Below are positions 17,890 to 26,045 of a stretch of 64,000 nt of DNA, one piece after another. Position 1 is the first letter of the stretch. Each line of letters opens with the position of its first letter. Under the pieces are notes generated by a model. That model saw only the letters and a program-made list of their open reading frames with translations, made no database searches and had not been told where the DNA came from. This stretch comes from [Phormidium] sp. LEGE 05292. Lineage in GTDB: Bacteria; Cyanobacteriota; Cyanobacteriia; Cyanobacteriales; Aerosakkonemataceae. A program made the translations under genes and the position numbers. Where the stretch lies: positions 1 to 64,000 of the forward strand of contig NZ_JADEWG010000020.1 in NCBI RefSeq assembly GCF_015207735.1, in the 5' to 3' direction.

Positions 17890-18189
17890 ATGACAAAACA
17901 ATTGATTCCCGAAATCTATCCTGAAGTTCCGCCAAAAGTATTCCTCAAAGCATTTCCGTTCATTAGCAGACAACAATATGCTGCTTTGTTAGGTTACGAT
18001 GTCGGTACAATTAACAGTTATTTCTGCAAACCCTATCCAAAATCTACACCCGGAAAACGAGGGAGAAGACGAGAAGTTCCTACCATTGTCAAACGCTACA
18101 CCGGACGAATTGCACTTGACTTAATCGCTAGTGGAATTACACCAATTGACTCCGAAATTAATCAATATTTGTACCGAGTACCAAAATAA
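17890..18189 (+). CDS. Small basic protein, possible HTH
   Basis: This 99-aa protein includes the segment SRQQYAALLGYDVGTINSYF (about residues 27-46), which reads like a helix-turn-helix. A very basic patch, GKRGRRREVP, follows, so DNA binding is plausible. No family is recognised. It lies 31 nt after the previous gene and has the same orientation as the rest of the island. Confidence 0.55.
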   Translation: MTKQLIPEIYPEVPPKVFLKAFPFISRQQYAALLGYDVGTINSYFCKPYPKSTPGKRGRRREVPTIVKRYTGRIALDLIASGITPIDSEINQYLYRVPK

Positions 18190-18259
18190 ATCCCTTCAAT
18201 TGTACCACGTACATATCAATATTTAGAGAAATTTCTTATGCTAAAAATCATGCAGAAAT

Positions 18260-18523
18260 ATGGTCGAAGCAAATGCAGTTAGTATGCAACCTACACAGTT
18301 GGAGTTTGGCATATCTCGAAAAGAAGCGATCTCCGTTTTATCCCGAATTCGTTATGGACAAGATAGCCAACGGATACTCAATCAATCAACAATATGGCGC
18401 TGGTGCGATGCGTTAGGAATTCCTTCTGGTACCCGTGAATTCTACGAATCAGAAGTCAATCAACTTAAAGCATTAGCTACCCATCTTCGTCGCGGTTATT
18501 TATTAAAAGATTTCGTGAGGTAA
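18260..18523 (+). CDS. Small protein, possible MerR/excisionase-like DNA binder
   Basis: This 87-aa protein contains RILNQSTIWRWCDALGIPSG, followed by FYESEVNQLKALATHLRRG. The layout resembles small MerR-like or excisionase-type winged helices, but the similarity is weak. No ribosome binding site is clear at either ATG (18260 or the in-frame one at 18284). It ends one base before the next gene. Confidence 0.5.
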   Translation: MVEANAVSMQPTQLEFGISRKEAISVLSRIRYGQDSQRILNQSTIWRWCDALGIPSGTREFYESEVNQLKALATHLRRGYLLKDFVR

Positions 18524-18524
18524 T

Positions 18525-19130
18525 ATGAACGTTATCGAATTATGGAAAGCAAGAAAAGTAGTATCTCAAGCTCGCGGACGTGCTATCTTTGCTGCACTAG
18601 GCATTGACGATGCCACGCCAGAACAAGTGGAATCGATCGCAGATATCGATCGCTTAATGACTGTCAAAGGTATTAAAGATGCAAGCGAAGCAGTACGACG
18701 TTACCAAAATGGCGAACGTGCGACTAACACACAACAAACTAACACTAATTCCCCGAATAATAGCAATAATTACACTGCTCAGAATGCTAAATCTACTCAG
18801 TTACAACTAGTGCAACGCAGTGCCGAAACTAAAGCAGCTGGATTGGAAATTACAGGTAACTTGTTAGCAGCTAAATACTTGACTGGCGAGATTGCATATA
18901 GCCCGGAAGTACAGCAAAAGGTAGACCAAAGTTACCAAGTTTTGGAAGCAGCATTGTATGGCATCAATCCAGATTACGATAGCGATAATTTAGTCACCGA
19001 AATAGAGGCACAACTCCCAAACGTACTAGGCGGTATCAACTTGAATATTACCGCCTTACCCACCAGCAAAGAAGTTGTCTCTACCAACAACAGCAACAAC
19101 AGCAGTGGCAAGAATGGCAAACAATCATAG
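18525..19130 (+). CDS. Unknown island protein with Asn/Thr-rich linker
   Basis: This 201-aa protein has a helical N-terminal domain (residues 1-65: WKARKVVSQARGRAIFAALG), a low-complexity Asn/Gln/Thr linker (about 66-90), a helical middle (SAETKAAGLEITGNLLAAKY) and a second Asn/Ser-rich tail. It starts 1 nt after the previous stop, so the genes are coupled. The family is not recognised. Such linkers are common in mobile-element structural or partition-like proteins, but nothing specific can be claimed. Confidence 0.6.
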   Translation: MNVIELWKARKVVSQARGRAIFAALGIDDATPEQVESIADIDRLMTVKGIKDASEAVRRYQNGERATNTQQTNTNSPNNSNNYTAQNAKSTQLQLVQRSAETKAAGLEITGNLLAAKYLTGEIAYSPEVQQKVDQSYQVLEAALYGINPDYDSDNLVTEIEAQLPNVLGGINLNITALPTSKEVVSTNNSNNSSGKNGKQS

Positions 19131-19530
19131 AAATTTCGATGAGGTAATTACAGATGTTTGGACGCTGGAAATGGGTATTACCGACCGATTGTTGGGCGAT
19201 AGTATCCGAATTAATTGGCAGGTTATAGTGATGACAAAAACCAAAACAATTCGCTTACCAGTTCGTGTAGCTACTCCCGCCGCCATTGTCAGGCGATCTT
19301 ACAGTTATACGGAGGATTATGCTACTAATAATTGTGCCAATACTGCATCAGAAAAGAACCATCTGCCTTTAATTTTTGGGTTGTTTATTGCTAGCTTGGT
19401 AATCTTTAGTATCGGCTACATTGTGGCACAAAATCAGCAGAATATTGCTCTAGAGAATGCTAGGAAAGAAGCTATAGAAGCCCAAAATAAACTACAGGCA
19501 GTTAAGCGATGTGTAGAAGCAATAAAGTGA
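19114..19530 (+). CDS. Single-pass membrane protein with coiled coil
   Basis: This 138-aa protein begins with about 80 soluble residues. One transmembrane helix (LPLIFGLFIASLVIFSIGYI) follows, and then a short coiled coil (ENARKEAIEAQNKLQAVKRC). I chose ATG 19114, which overlaps the end of the previous gene. ATG 19231, just before MTKTKTIRLPV, is an alternative that would leave a short cytoplasmic tail. The layout (one TM then a coiled coil ending with a Cys near the C-terminus) recurs in the protein at 19744, so the two may work together. Confidence 0.5.
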   Translation: MANNHRNFDEVITDVWTLEMGITDRLLGDSIRINWQVIVMTKTKTIRLPVRVATPAAIVRRSYSYTEDYATNNCANTASEKNHLPLIFGLFIASLVIFSIGYIVAQNQQNIALENARKEAIEAQNKLQAVKRCVEAIK

Positions 19531-19537
19531 ACGACAA

Positions 19538-19723
19538 ATGAAAATAAGACGCATTACCGCAACTATTCAATATTGCAATTCCGGTAGAACTGAAGAACGA
19601 ACTGTTACTTGTTTGTTTGACGACATTAGCGAACAGTACGAACTAACTAAAGTTTTTGTTGTCGAGTTTAATCAAAGTCTCGTTTTCAGTAAGAACGATC
19701 AAAGTTTCTTGGTAAACGATTAA
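19538..19723 (+). CDS. Small unknown protein
   Basis: This 61-aa, mostly beta-strand protein (IRRITATIQYCN, ERTVTCLFDD, VFVVEFNQSLVF) is of unknown family. It lies 7 nt after the previous gene in the rightward operon and is followed by a strong AGGAGG for the next gene. Confidence 0.45.
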   Translation: MKIRRITATIQYCNSGRTEERTVTCLFDDISEQYELTKVFVVEFNQSLVFSKNDQSFLVND

Positions 19724-19743
19724 ACAATTAAGGAGGTAAGAGC

Positions 19744-20037
19744 ATGACTTTCGGTTCTACTTCATCGCCTCATCGAAATTATGGTTTAGCGATGTTGTTG
19801 AAAACGTTGTTGCTGCTTTCTGTACTAGGTGTTGGTATTTTCATTGGCACTAGGTTTGTGGAGGTTAGTAACTCCGATAGAGTACGTTCGTTAACTCGTA
19901 ATAACCTCAAATTAGTAGATGATAATCGTTTATTGCGCGACCAAATCAAGCAAAATAATGCCCAACTCAAAGAGGTTAACACCAAGCTCGAACAGCTTAC
20001 CAAATGTTTAGAAAATGCGGGATACAGCAAGAAATGA
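19744..20037 (+). CDS. Single-pass membrane protein with coiled coil
   Basis: This 97-aa protein has a transmembrane helix at about residues 16-38 (LAMLLKTLLLLSVLGVGIFI) followed by a heptad-rich coiled coil (LTRNNLKLVDDNRLLRDQI, NAQLKEVNTKLEQLTKCL). AGGAGG lies 8 nt before the ATG. It has the same plan as the protein at 19114. Spanins, conjugation accessory proteins and holin-associated proteins can look like this, but I do not recognise a family. Confidence 0.6.
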   Translation: MTFGSTSSPHRNYGLAMLLKTLLLLSVLGVGIFIGTRFVEVSNSDRVRSLTRNNLKLVDDNRLLRDQIKQNNAQLKEVNTKLEQLTKCLENAGYSKK

Positions 20038-20043
20038 AAAACC

Positions 20044-21102
20044 ATGACTAATTATCGATACACCAATTCTCAAGGTGATGAATGCACTTGTACTTGTCGC
20101 CATCATTCTCCTTCTCAAAAGTCATACGAAACTACGCTAACACCTCGTCAAATCGATGCTATCAAAAGCATTTGTAAACGACAGAAAAATCAGAATGAGA
20201 TTGGTGGCATTATCCTCAAAGATGGCACGGTTAAACAATTACCAAACATTGCCAAAAATCAACGTGATAGGTTTGAATTTAGGTGGAGTGATGAAGCTGC
20301 GATCGCTATTTGGCATCGTCATTTAGAACATCACGAACCTTTCTTGTCTGATGACGATATCAAAGCAGCACAAACTAGCGGTTTATCCGTTTATATGTAC
20401 CATGAAAGTGAGGATATTTTTGACGAATATCATCCTCATGGCACTCCCACTAACAAGCCAGTTCGTAATTATGAAATCTGCTTCTCTTGCCCACCAAGGG
20501 AAGTAGCAGCAAGGCGAGAAATCAATCATGCGTATCAGCAATATTTGGCAGATTTAGCAGATGTTCAAGCCGAACTAAAAGCAGGTAGAGAACAATTAGA
20601 ACGGGAACGTTTGGAGGTATTGGTTCGCCATCAAGATTATCGTCAATTGTTTTTGGATGACTTAAATCCAAGGAATCCGAAGAACAGTTATCATAATTCA
20701 GAAATTGACTTTCTTCCACATCGCAACTATCAACCAAAGCCACTTAATGAAATGGTTGATGTAAATGCCACCATCAAAGGATTAAAGGCGAATATTGCCG
20801 CACATCGTTCGTTAAACGAACTGGATTTAGCTACTCGCAAATATGAAATTGAACAACTAAAGAATCAACAGACGATTAAACAAGGGAGGCAGAAATATGC
20901 ACTACAGATCGATGAGTTAGCCAAACGACATCAAACTGCAACGGCATCATTGAAGCAATCTAATAATGCGAGTAATTCTGGTAGTTATACTCAAGCATTT
21001 CTATCAGAATTCGATGTCAAACAACTACCACAAAACACTAACCAAAACGAGGTGAAATTCAATGAGCGATCGGGGAATTTACGGGAACGAGTACTTTGCT
21101 GA
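20044..21102 (+). CDS. JAMM/JAB-motif metallopeptidase-like protein
   Basis: This 352-aa protein carries an N-terminal JAB/MPN-like domain: Glu in NEIGGIILKDG (about residue 57), HRHLEHHEPFLSDDDIKAA (about 97-115) giving the H-x-H...S-x-x-D pattern, then SGLSVYMYHE. This resembles the JAB domains of phage tail assembly and other bacterial deubiquitinase-like peptidases, with HxHL in place of HSHP. A long coiled coil (about 165-290) follows. The C-terminal section LAKRHQTATASLKQSN...YTQAFLSEF is shared with the next gene. An N-terminal Cys pair (CTCTC) may also bind metal. The start overlaps nothing, and the next gene begins inside its last 41 nt. Confidence 0.7.
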   Translation: MTNYRYTNSQGDECTCTCRHHSPSQKSYETTLTPRQIDAIKSICKRQKNQNEIGGIILKDGTVKQLPNIAKNQRDRFEFRWSDEAAIAIWHRHLEHHEPFLSDDDIKAAQTSGLSVYMYHESEDIFDEYHPHGTPTNKPVRNYEICFSCPPREVAARREINHAYQQYLADLADVQAELKAGREQLERERLEVLVRHQDYRQLFLDDLNPRNPKNSYHNSEIDFLPHRNYQPKPLNEMVDVNATIKGLKANIAAHRSLNELDLATRKYEIEQLKNQQTIKQGRQKYALQIDELAKRHQTATASLKQSNNASNSGSYTQAFLSEFDVKQLPQNTNQNEVKFNERSGNLRERVLC

Positions 21103-21463
21103 AAACTGGGTAGAACCAGAATACATTAGCTTAGATAAAGAACAATGTCTTGCCGCAGAAGCACGAGCTAAACATCTATCAGCACTGGAGAAAACTACCA
21201 AAAAAGGATTAAAAGCTTTAGCGAAAGGTGATGCTTCAGAAGCTAGGATGGATGTCTATACTTCAGCTTACAATTTGGAACGAGCCAAGCACCAAACGAT
21301 GTTAGTTGAAGGTCGAGAAAAAGCTGGTAAACGTATTAACGAATTAGCTGGTCGCCATGCTAAATCACGACATGGCTTGCGTCAATCTAATTCTCAAGCT
21401 AAACAAGTCGTTGGTCAATACACTGGTAGTTTTTTATCAGAATTTGGATTTTTCAACAACTAA
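21062..21463 (+). CDS. Short helical protein sharing the C-terminal tag of the JAMM protein
   Basis: This 133-aa protein is mostly helical and basic. Its last 45 residues (ELAGRHAKSRHGLRQSN...YTGSFLSEFGF) align with the C-terminal end of the protein encoded at 20044-21102 (ELAKRHQTATASLKQSN...YTQAFLSEFDV). It overlaps that gene by 41 nt in another frame, with GAGG about 9 nt upstream of the ATG. The shared tail suggests a common partner or delivery signal. No family is recognised. Confidence 0.65.
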   Translation: MSDRGIYGNEYFAENWVEPEYISLDKEQCLAAEARAKHLSALEKTTKKGLKALAKGDASEARMDVYTSAYNLERAKHQTMLVEGREKAGKRINELAGRHAKSRHGLRQSNSQAKQVVGQYTGSFLSEFGFFNN

Positions 21464-21470
21464 TTGCATC

Positions 21471-21749
21471 ATGAATCGTCTTCTATTTGGATTATTTGCA
21501 GCCGGAATGTCCGGCTTTTTTTTACTTTCTTCAATAGCTAGAATAGCTGGCATTGATACGAGAATTGGCACAGTTTCCTTAATCATTCAAGGAGCGATTA
21601 TTGCTTTGTTAGTGATAGCGTTAGCTAGTACGATCGCATTTCCGACAATCGTAGAGTCTGTTACTAAAAGTGACATTAAAGGGCTATTAGTTTTGATTGC
21701 TTTATTAGCTATCGCAGGCTTAATAGGTGTAATTTTAGCTTGGGTTTAA
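21471..21749 (+). CDS. Three-helix membrane protein
   Basis: This 92-aa, very hydrophobic protein has about three transmembrane helices (LLFGLFAAGMSGFFLLSSIA, VSLIIQGAIIALLVIALAST, GLLVLIALLAIAGLIGVILA). I take ATG 21471, 7 nt after the previous stop, rather than an upstream in-frame start that would overlap the preceding gene. An intrinsic-terminator-like hairpin lies within codons 11-18. The family is not recognised. Confidence 0.6.
   Translation: MNRLLFGLFAAGMSGFFLLSSIARIAGIDTRIGTVSLIIQGAIIALLVIALASTIAFPTIVESVTKSDIKGLLVLIALLAIAGLIGVILAWV
21501..21523 (+). terminator. Intrinsic terminator-like hairpin inside a membrane-protein ORF
   Basis: GCCGG (21501-21505), a 5-nt loop AATGT and CCGGC (21511-21515) are followed directly by eight T residues. 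This is a textbook Rho-independent terminator. It ends 60 nt after the gene at 21062-21463 and lies inside the first codons of the 92-aa membrane ORF, where it could act as an attenuator. Confidence 0.6.
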
Positions 21750-21785
21750 ATGCAAAATTTGAATCTTCCCTAACCCCCTTAAAAA

Positions 21786-23975
21786 ATGCGAGTACCTACT
21801 AACCCTCTAGACTTCTTTAACCCTCGAACTGATGATGAAAGAAAAACTCATTCTGTATGTTTGAGCGTTATTTCAATTGTTGGAGTGATTGTTGCTGCTT
21901 GTATTCCTCAAGGCGATACTTGGCAACCTGCTACTAAGTTAATTATCGCTATTGGTTGCTTTGGTGCAGCAATTAGAGCGATCGCTTTTTCAATTCGTAT
22001 TCTTAGAGAAGCTGCTTATCAACGGGTATCGGAGAAAGCCAAGGCGTTCATTTATGCAAATTTAATGGATGCTGTCGTTAGCGGTCAAGCTATTATTGAC
22101 CAACGCTACTATATTCCACAGTTTGAAAATGATGAAGAATTAGAAGAATTATCACCTAACGGTGACGAGCAGTTAAATCAGCAATATCAACAATCAGCAC
22201 CACCACAGCCGCAAGAAGACCCAATCGGATTGATTGCTGCTTTAGCAAAGTTTGGTGTATCAGCTAATTGGATTGGTTCGTTAGTTGGTGCTAGTTTTGT
22301 TCGCTGTCATATCAAACTAAATCAATCGCTTAAACCACAAAGAATTAATACAGTTAAAGCATTAGCTGAGGATTTAGCAGCCGAATTAGCATTGAAGTAT
22401 ACACCATTTATTAGTAGAGATGGTGGTTATGTAGCGATCGACATTCCTAGAACTGAAAGACAAATTTTAGCTTTCTCTGATTATATAAGTTTTTGTCCTC
22501 AATTAGTAGAATCGTTGTTAATTGCTATTGGTGTTAACCTAAATGGTGAGTTAGTTTATGCCGATTTAACTAATACTGATACCTGTCACTTTTTGATTGG
22601 TGGTACTACCGGAAGTGGAAAAACTGAATTACTAAAGGCGATTATTGCTAGTACCATTTGGTCTTATTTACCACAACAAGTGCAGTTGATTATTGTCGAT
22701 CCGAAACGAACTAAGTTCAATCAATTCGCTAACTTACCTTGGTTACATTGTCCGATTATCAAAGATAGTAAATCGGCTATTGGTATTCTAGCTGATATGG
22801 CGGAAGAGATGGAATCTAGGTACGAATTGTTTGAAGCCAATGGTTGTGAAAATATTGAGGAATATTTGCAAATTACTGGTAACTTATTACCGAGAATTAT
22901 TGTAATTTATGATGAATTCGCTGATTTCATGTTGGTTTCAGCTGATAAAGCAGCTATCGAATCTAGTTGTAAAAAGTTGGGTCCGAAAGCTAGGGAAGCT
23001 GGCATACATTTGATATTAGCTACTCAACGACCTGATAAGGATATTGTTACACCAATATTACGCAGCAATTTACCAGGCAGAATTGCATTGAAGGTCAAGA
23101 GCGAAGGGGATAGTAAAATTCTTCTCGGTGCGGGTGCTAACGCTCATCATTTACTTGGTAGAGGTGACTTACTTTATCAAGATGCTAGTAGTATTGTCAG
23201 ACTTCAATCGTTGCTTTTAGATGATATTTTCCCGGCTATAGAATGGAGTAAAAGTAATGGTGGAACTGGTGGGAATAATAGCAATTGTTCTCCAGTTACC
23301 CACCAGTCCTCCACTGCAACTCCACCAAACCTCCACCAGCTTCCACCAGCAGTACGCAAGGGTTCCACCAATTCCACCATCTCCACCACCACCGAGATTG
23401 ATACCCCTGATTGGGCGGAACAACTGCTAAATGAACTTGGTGGAGTTAAGAAAGCTAATTTGTTTTCTAATCGTTCTCAAGCCGAAAACTTGCACTTATT
23501 TAAAACTATGAAAAAGCGCGGATTGAATAAAACACAAATCATCCTGATTGGCTGGGGAATTACTAAGAGTGGAACTGATGCGCGTTATCAAGATGCTTCG
23601 GTAATGTATGAAGATATGTTAGCTAAAATTAATAGCAGTTCTGAGCTGGGAAATTTCTTGCGTTCTTTGCCTGCTAAAGCTTATGACAAGCGACAATGGC
23701 TATCGCATAATCCAGGAGTTTATTTAATTTTTAGTGGCGATTATCGAAGGTTGTTTTATGTGGGCAGGACTGAGGGTGATACGACAATCAATTTGCGAAT
23801 AAATTCTTCACGCTATCCGCATCATAAACTGGCTAATATTGAAGAGGCTTTAGTAAAGGGAATTGAAATTTATATTGGTTGGATTGTTTGTCTTCAGGAA
23901 GTCGATAGGATTAAGTTAGAAGATGATTTGATTAGGCAGTGGGAACCAGAATGGAATAATGTTGGTAAAATTTGA
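21786..23975 (+). CDS. FtsK/SpoIIIE-type DNA translocase fused to a GIY-YIG nuclease domain
   Basis: This 729-aa protein has two N-terminal transmembrane helices (about residues 22-80). Its FtsK/SpoIIIE motor domain carries Walker A GGTTGSGKTE (about 270), VDPKRTKFNQF and Walker B IIVIYDEFAD (about 371-380). A Pro/Ser/Thr-rich linker (about 490-545) is encoded by repeated TCCACCA. The C-terminal domain of about 85 residues has all GIY-YIG features: GVYLI and LFYVGRT strands, Arg in NLRINSSRYPHH, and Glu in LEDDLIRQWEPEWN. FtsK-type motors pump DNA across membranes in chromosome segregation and some conjugative elements. A nuclease on the same chain could nick or resolve the DNA. It is the last gene of the island. 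Confidence 0.85.
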   Translation: MRVPTNPLDFFNPRTDDERKTHSVCLSVISIVGVIVAACIPQGDTWQPATKLIIAIGCFGAAIRAIAFSIRILREAAYQRVSEKAKAFIYANLMDAVVSGQAIIDQRYYIPQFENDEELEELSPNGDEQLNQQYQQSAPPQPQEDPIGLIAALAKFGVSANWIGSLVGASFVRCHIKLNQSLKPQRINTVKALAEDLAAELALKYTPFISRDGGYVAIDIPRTERQILAFSDYISFCPQLVESLLIAIGVNLNGELVYADLTNTDTCHFLIGGTTGSGKTELLKAIIASTIWSYLPQQVQLIIVDPKRTKFNQFANLPWLHCPIIKDSKSAIGILADMAEEMESRYELFEANGCENIEEYLQITGNLLPRIIVIYDEFADFMLVSADKAAIESSCKKLGPKAREAGIHLILATQRPDKDIVTPILRSNLPGRIALKVKSEGDSKILLGAGANAHHLLGRGDLLYQDASSIVRLQSLLLDDIFPAIEWSKSNGGTGGNNSNCSPVTHQSSTATPPNLHQLPPAVRKGSTNSTISTTTEIDTPDWAEQLLNELGGVKKANLFSNRSQAENLHLFKTMKKRGLNKTQIILIGWGITKSGTDARYQDASVMYEDMLAKINSSSELGNFLRSLPAKAYDKRQWLSHNPGVYLIFSGDYRRLFYVGRTEGDTTINLRINSSRYPHHKLANIEEALVKGIEIYIGWIVCLQEVDRIKLEDDLIRQWEPEWNNVGKI

Positions 23976-24290
23976 TTAGCAGTTTGCATAATTCTTTCTA
24001 GGCATACGCACTCGCGAATGTACTTATATCCATCCGAAAAATTAGTCGGACTTTATCTCTAAAATTAATCAGGAGTTGATGATGCAGAATCTTCTTTCTC
24101 TAGATTATTGGACTTTGGAAAAAGATTAAACTTTGAAAAAAAAAAAGTATTTCGCGACGAATTTGCGCGAAGTAACTTATTGTTTAACAAGCTTTAATGT
24201 CAAAAAATGTCAAAACGTGGGGTTAGAAATTCAGGAACTAATCAATCAAGCTTATCGGGAATAATTTCACTTTCACTGTCATAATACAAG
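23976..24290. other. Non-coding stretch with a gene-start remnant
   Basis: These 315 nt contain no full gene. A perfect AGGAG (24071-24075) precedes ATGATG at 24079, which opens a frame of only 16 codons ending at 24129 (MMQNLLSLDYWTLEKD). This reads like the beginning of a protein truncated by frameshift in the poly-A tract that follows. TTCGCG/CGCGAA (about 24152-24172) can form a 6-bp hairpin. It marks the boundary between the island and the leuS fragment. Confidence 0.4.
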
Positions 24291-26045
24291 TCATTGATTA
24301 GCAAAATTTATCAACCTAAGTACGGAAGAGCCAACCACACGACGAACTTCTGGCTCGTTAAGATAACGCTGCAAGGATTGTGACTGTTTTGCCAACGCAA
24401 CCGCCTCTTCCTGGGAGGCATCAGGAGCAAGCTGGAGCGTGGTTCGAGTCCGTCCGTTGATTTGAACCGCAATTGTTACTTGCGCTTGTACAAGAAACTT
24501 TGGATTAGCTTGAGGGAATGATTGTTGATGAATAGAATAAGATTCACCCATACGACTCCAAAGCTCCTCGGTAATGTGGGGTGCAAAGGGAGCCAACATC
24601 AACAAATATGACTTGATTTCTACTTGAGAGAGATATTCTTTGGCTTCCAAGGTGTTGAGATAACTCATCAAGGAAGCGATCGCAGTGTTATACTTCAAGG
24701 CTTGAATATCTTCTCTCACCTTGTAAATGGTTTGATGCAAGTCCTCTTGGGATTCGACATCCAATTCATCGGATGGGAGCGAGTCTTGATATTTCATCAC
24801 CAATTGCCAAACCCGATTCAAAAAACGCTGTATTCCTGCAATCCCGCGCTCCAAGAAGACACCTCCTTGGTCATAAGGACCCAAAAACATCAAATACGTT
24901 CGCAATGTGTCTGCACCGTATTCCTCAATATACTGGTCGGGATTCACCACATTCCCTTTAGATTTACTCATCTTGGCTCCATCTTTGGTGAGCAAACCAT
25001 GAGCGCGGAAGCATCGAAAGGGTTCCGCAAAGGGAATGTATCCCAAATCGTGCAACACCATTGTGATGAAGCGACTGTACAACAGATGCAATACTGAATG
25101 TTCTGCCCCACCAATGTACATATCTACGGGCAACCAAGTTGCAGTAATTTGTGGGTCAAACGGAACATCCGAACAATGGCTGGAGGGATAACGCAAGAAA
25201 TACCAAGCCGAATCCAAAAAGTTATCCGACACATCAGTTTCACGTCGCGCCGCACCATTGCAGCACGGACAGGTTGTATTCACAAATTCAGGAATGTTTG
25301 CCAAGGGAGAATTGCCTGTTCCTTTCGGCAACCAGTCCTGCGTTTGGGGCAACTCAACGGGCAATTGGTCTTCTGGAACCGGAACCACACCGCAAGTCTG
25401 GCAATAGATAATTGGAATTGGCGGTCCCCAATAGCGTTGCCTAGAAATCAACCAATCCCGCAAGTGATAGTGTACTGTACCGTCATGTTCAGAACGACCG
25501 ATCCAGTTACGCTGTGCTGTTTTTACCCGTTCTGACCAGTCCAAATGCTCCAAATTATCCAACAAGCGTTGAGCATAGCGGGTAATGTTGAAAAACCATT
25601 GCTCCAACTCTCGCTGGATAACGATCGCACTACAACGTTCGCATTCCCCTGCGATCGCTTGCTCATCCGCCAATACGGTTTTGCAGGACGGACACCAATT
25701 GACCGATGCTTTCTTGCGTTCGGCTAATCCGGCTTTGAACAACTGCAAGAAAATCCACTGCGTCCACTTGTAATATGCCGGACTGGTGGTTTGAACTTCG
25801 TGATTCCAGCAGAAGCGATTGCCAATGCGCTTCAACTGGGTTTCTCGAAATCGTTCTATATTCCGTGCTGTCAATTGTTCGGGATGAATCCCTTTCTTAA
25901 TCGCAAAGTTCTCGCTGTGAATGCCGAAAGCATCAAACCCCATCGGCTCAAAAACATCCCTACCGTTCATCGCCATAAAGCGACCGTAGATGTCCGCTCC
26001 CGTGAAGGCATACACATTTCCTACGAATAATGTGCTAATAACCAA
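24291..26045 (-). pseudogene. leuS: Leucyl-tRNA synthetase remnant without N-terminus and CP1 editing domain
   Basis: This 584-codon fragment is unmistakably LeuRS: GADIYGRF, EPMGFDAFGIHSENFAI, YYKWTQWIFLQL, two Cys pairs (CPSC / CERC), LRDWLISRQRYWG, AHGLLTKDGAKMSKSKGN (class I KMSKS, about residue 361) and an anticodon-binding end. LeuRS is normally about 850 aa. Here the N-terminus with the first half of the HIGH region is lost at a junction near 26033 with a transposase fragment. IGRSE is followed after 2 residues by GTVHYHLRDW, so the roughly 180-residue CP1 editing domain is absent. The ORF opens at a TTG inside the junction. It is almost certainly non-functional. An intact housekeeping leuS must exist elsewhere. 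Confidence 0.85.

Noticed and set aside
24624-25535. Long + strand ORFs opposite leuS
   Set aside because: They are shadow frames of the synthetase; the minus strand carries the diagnostic motifs.
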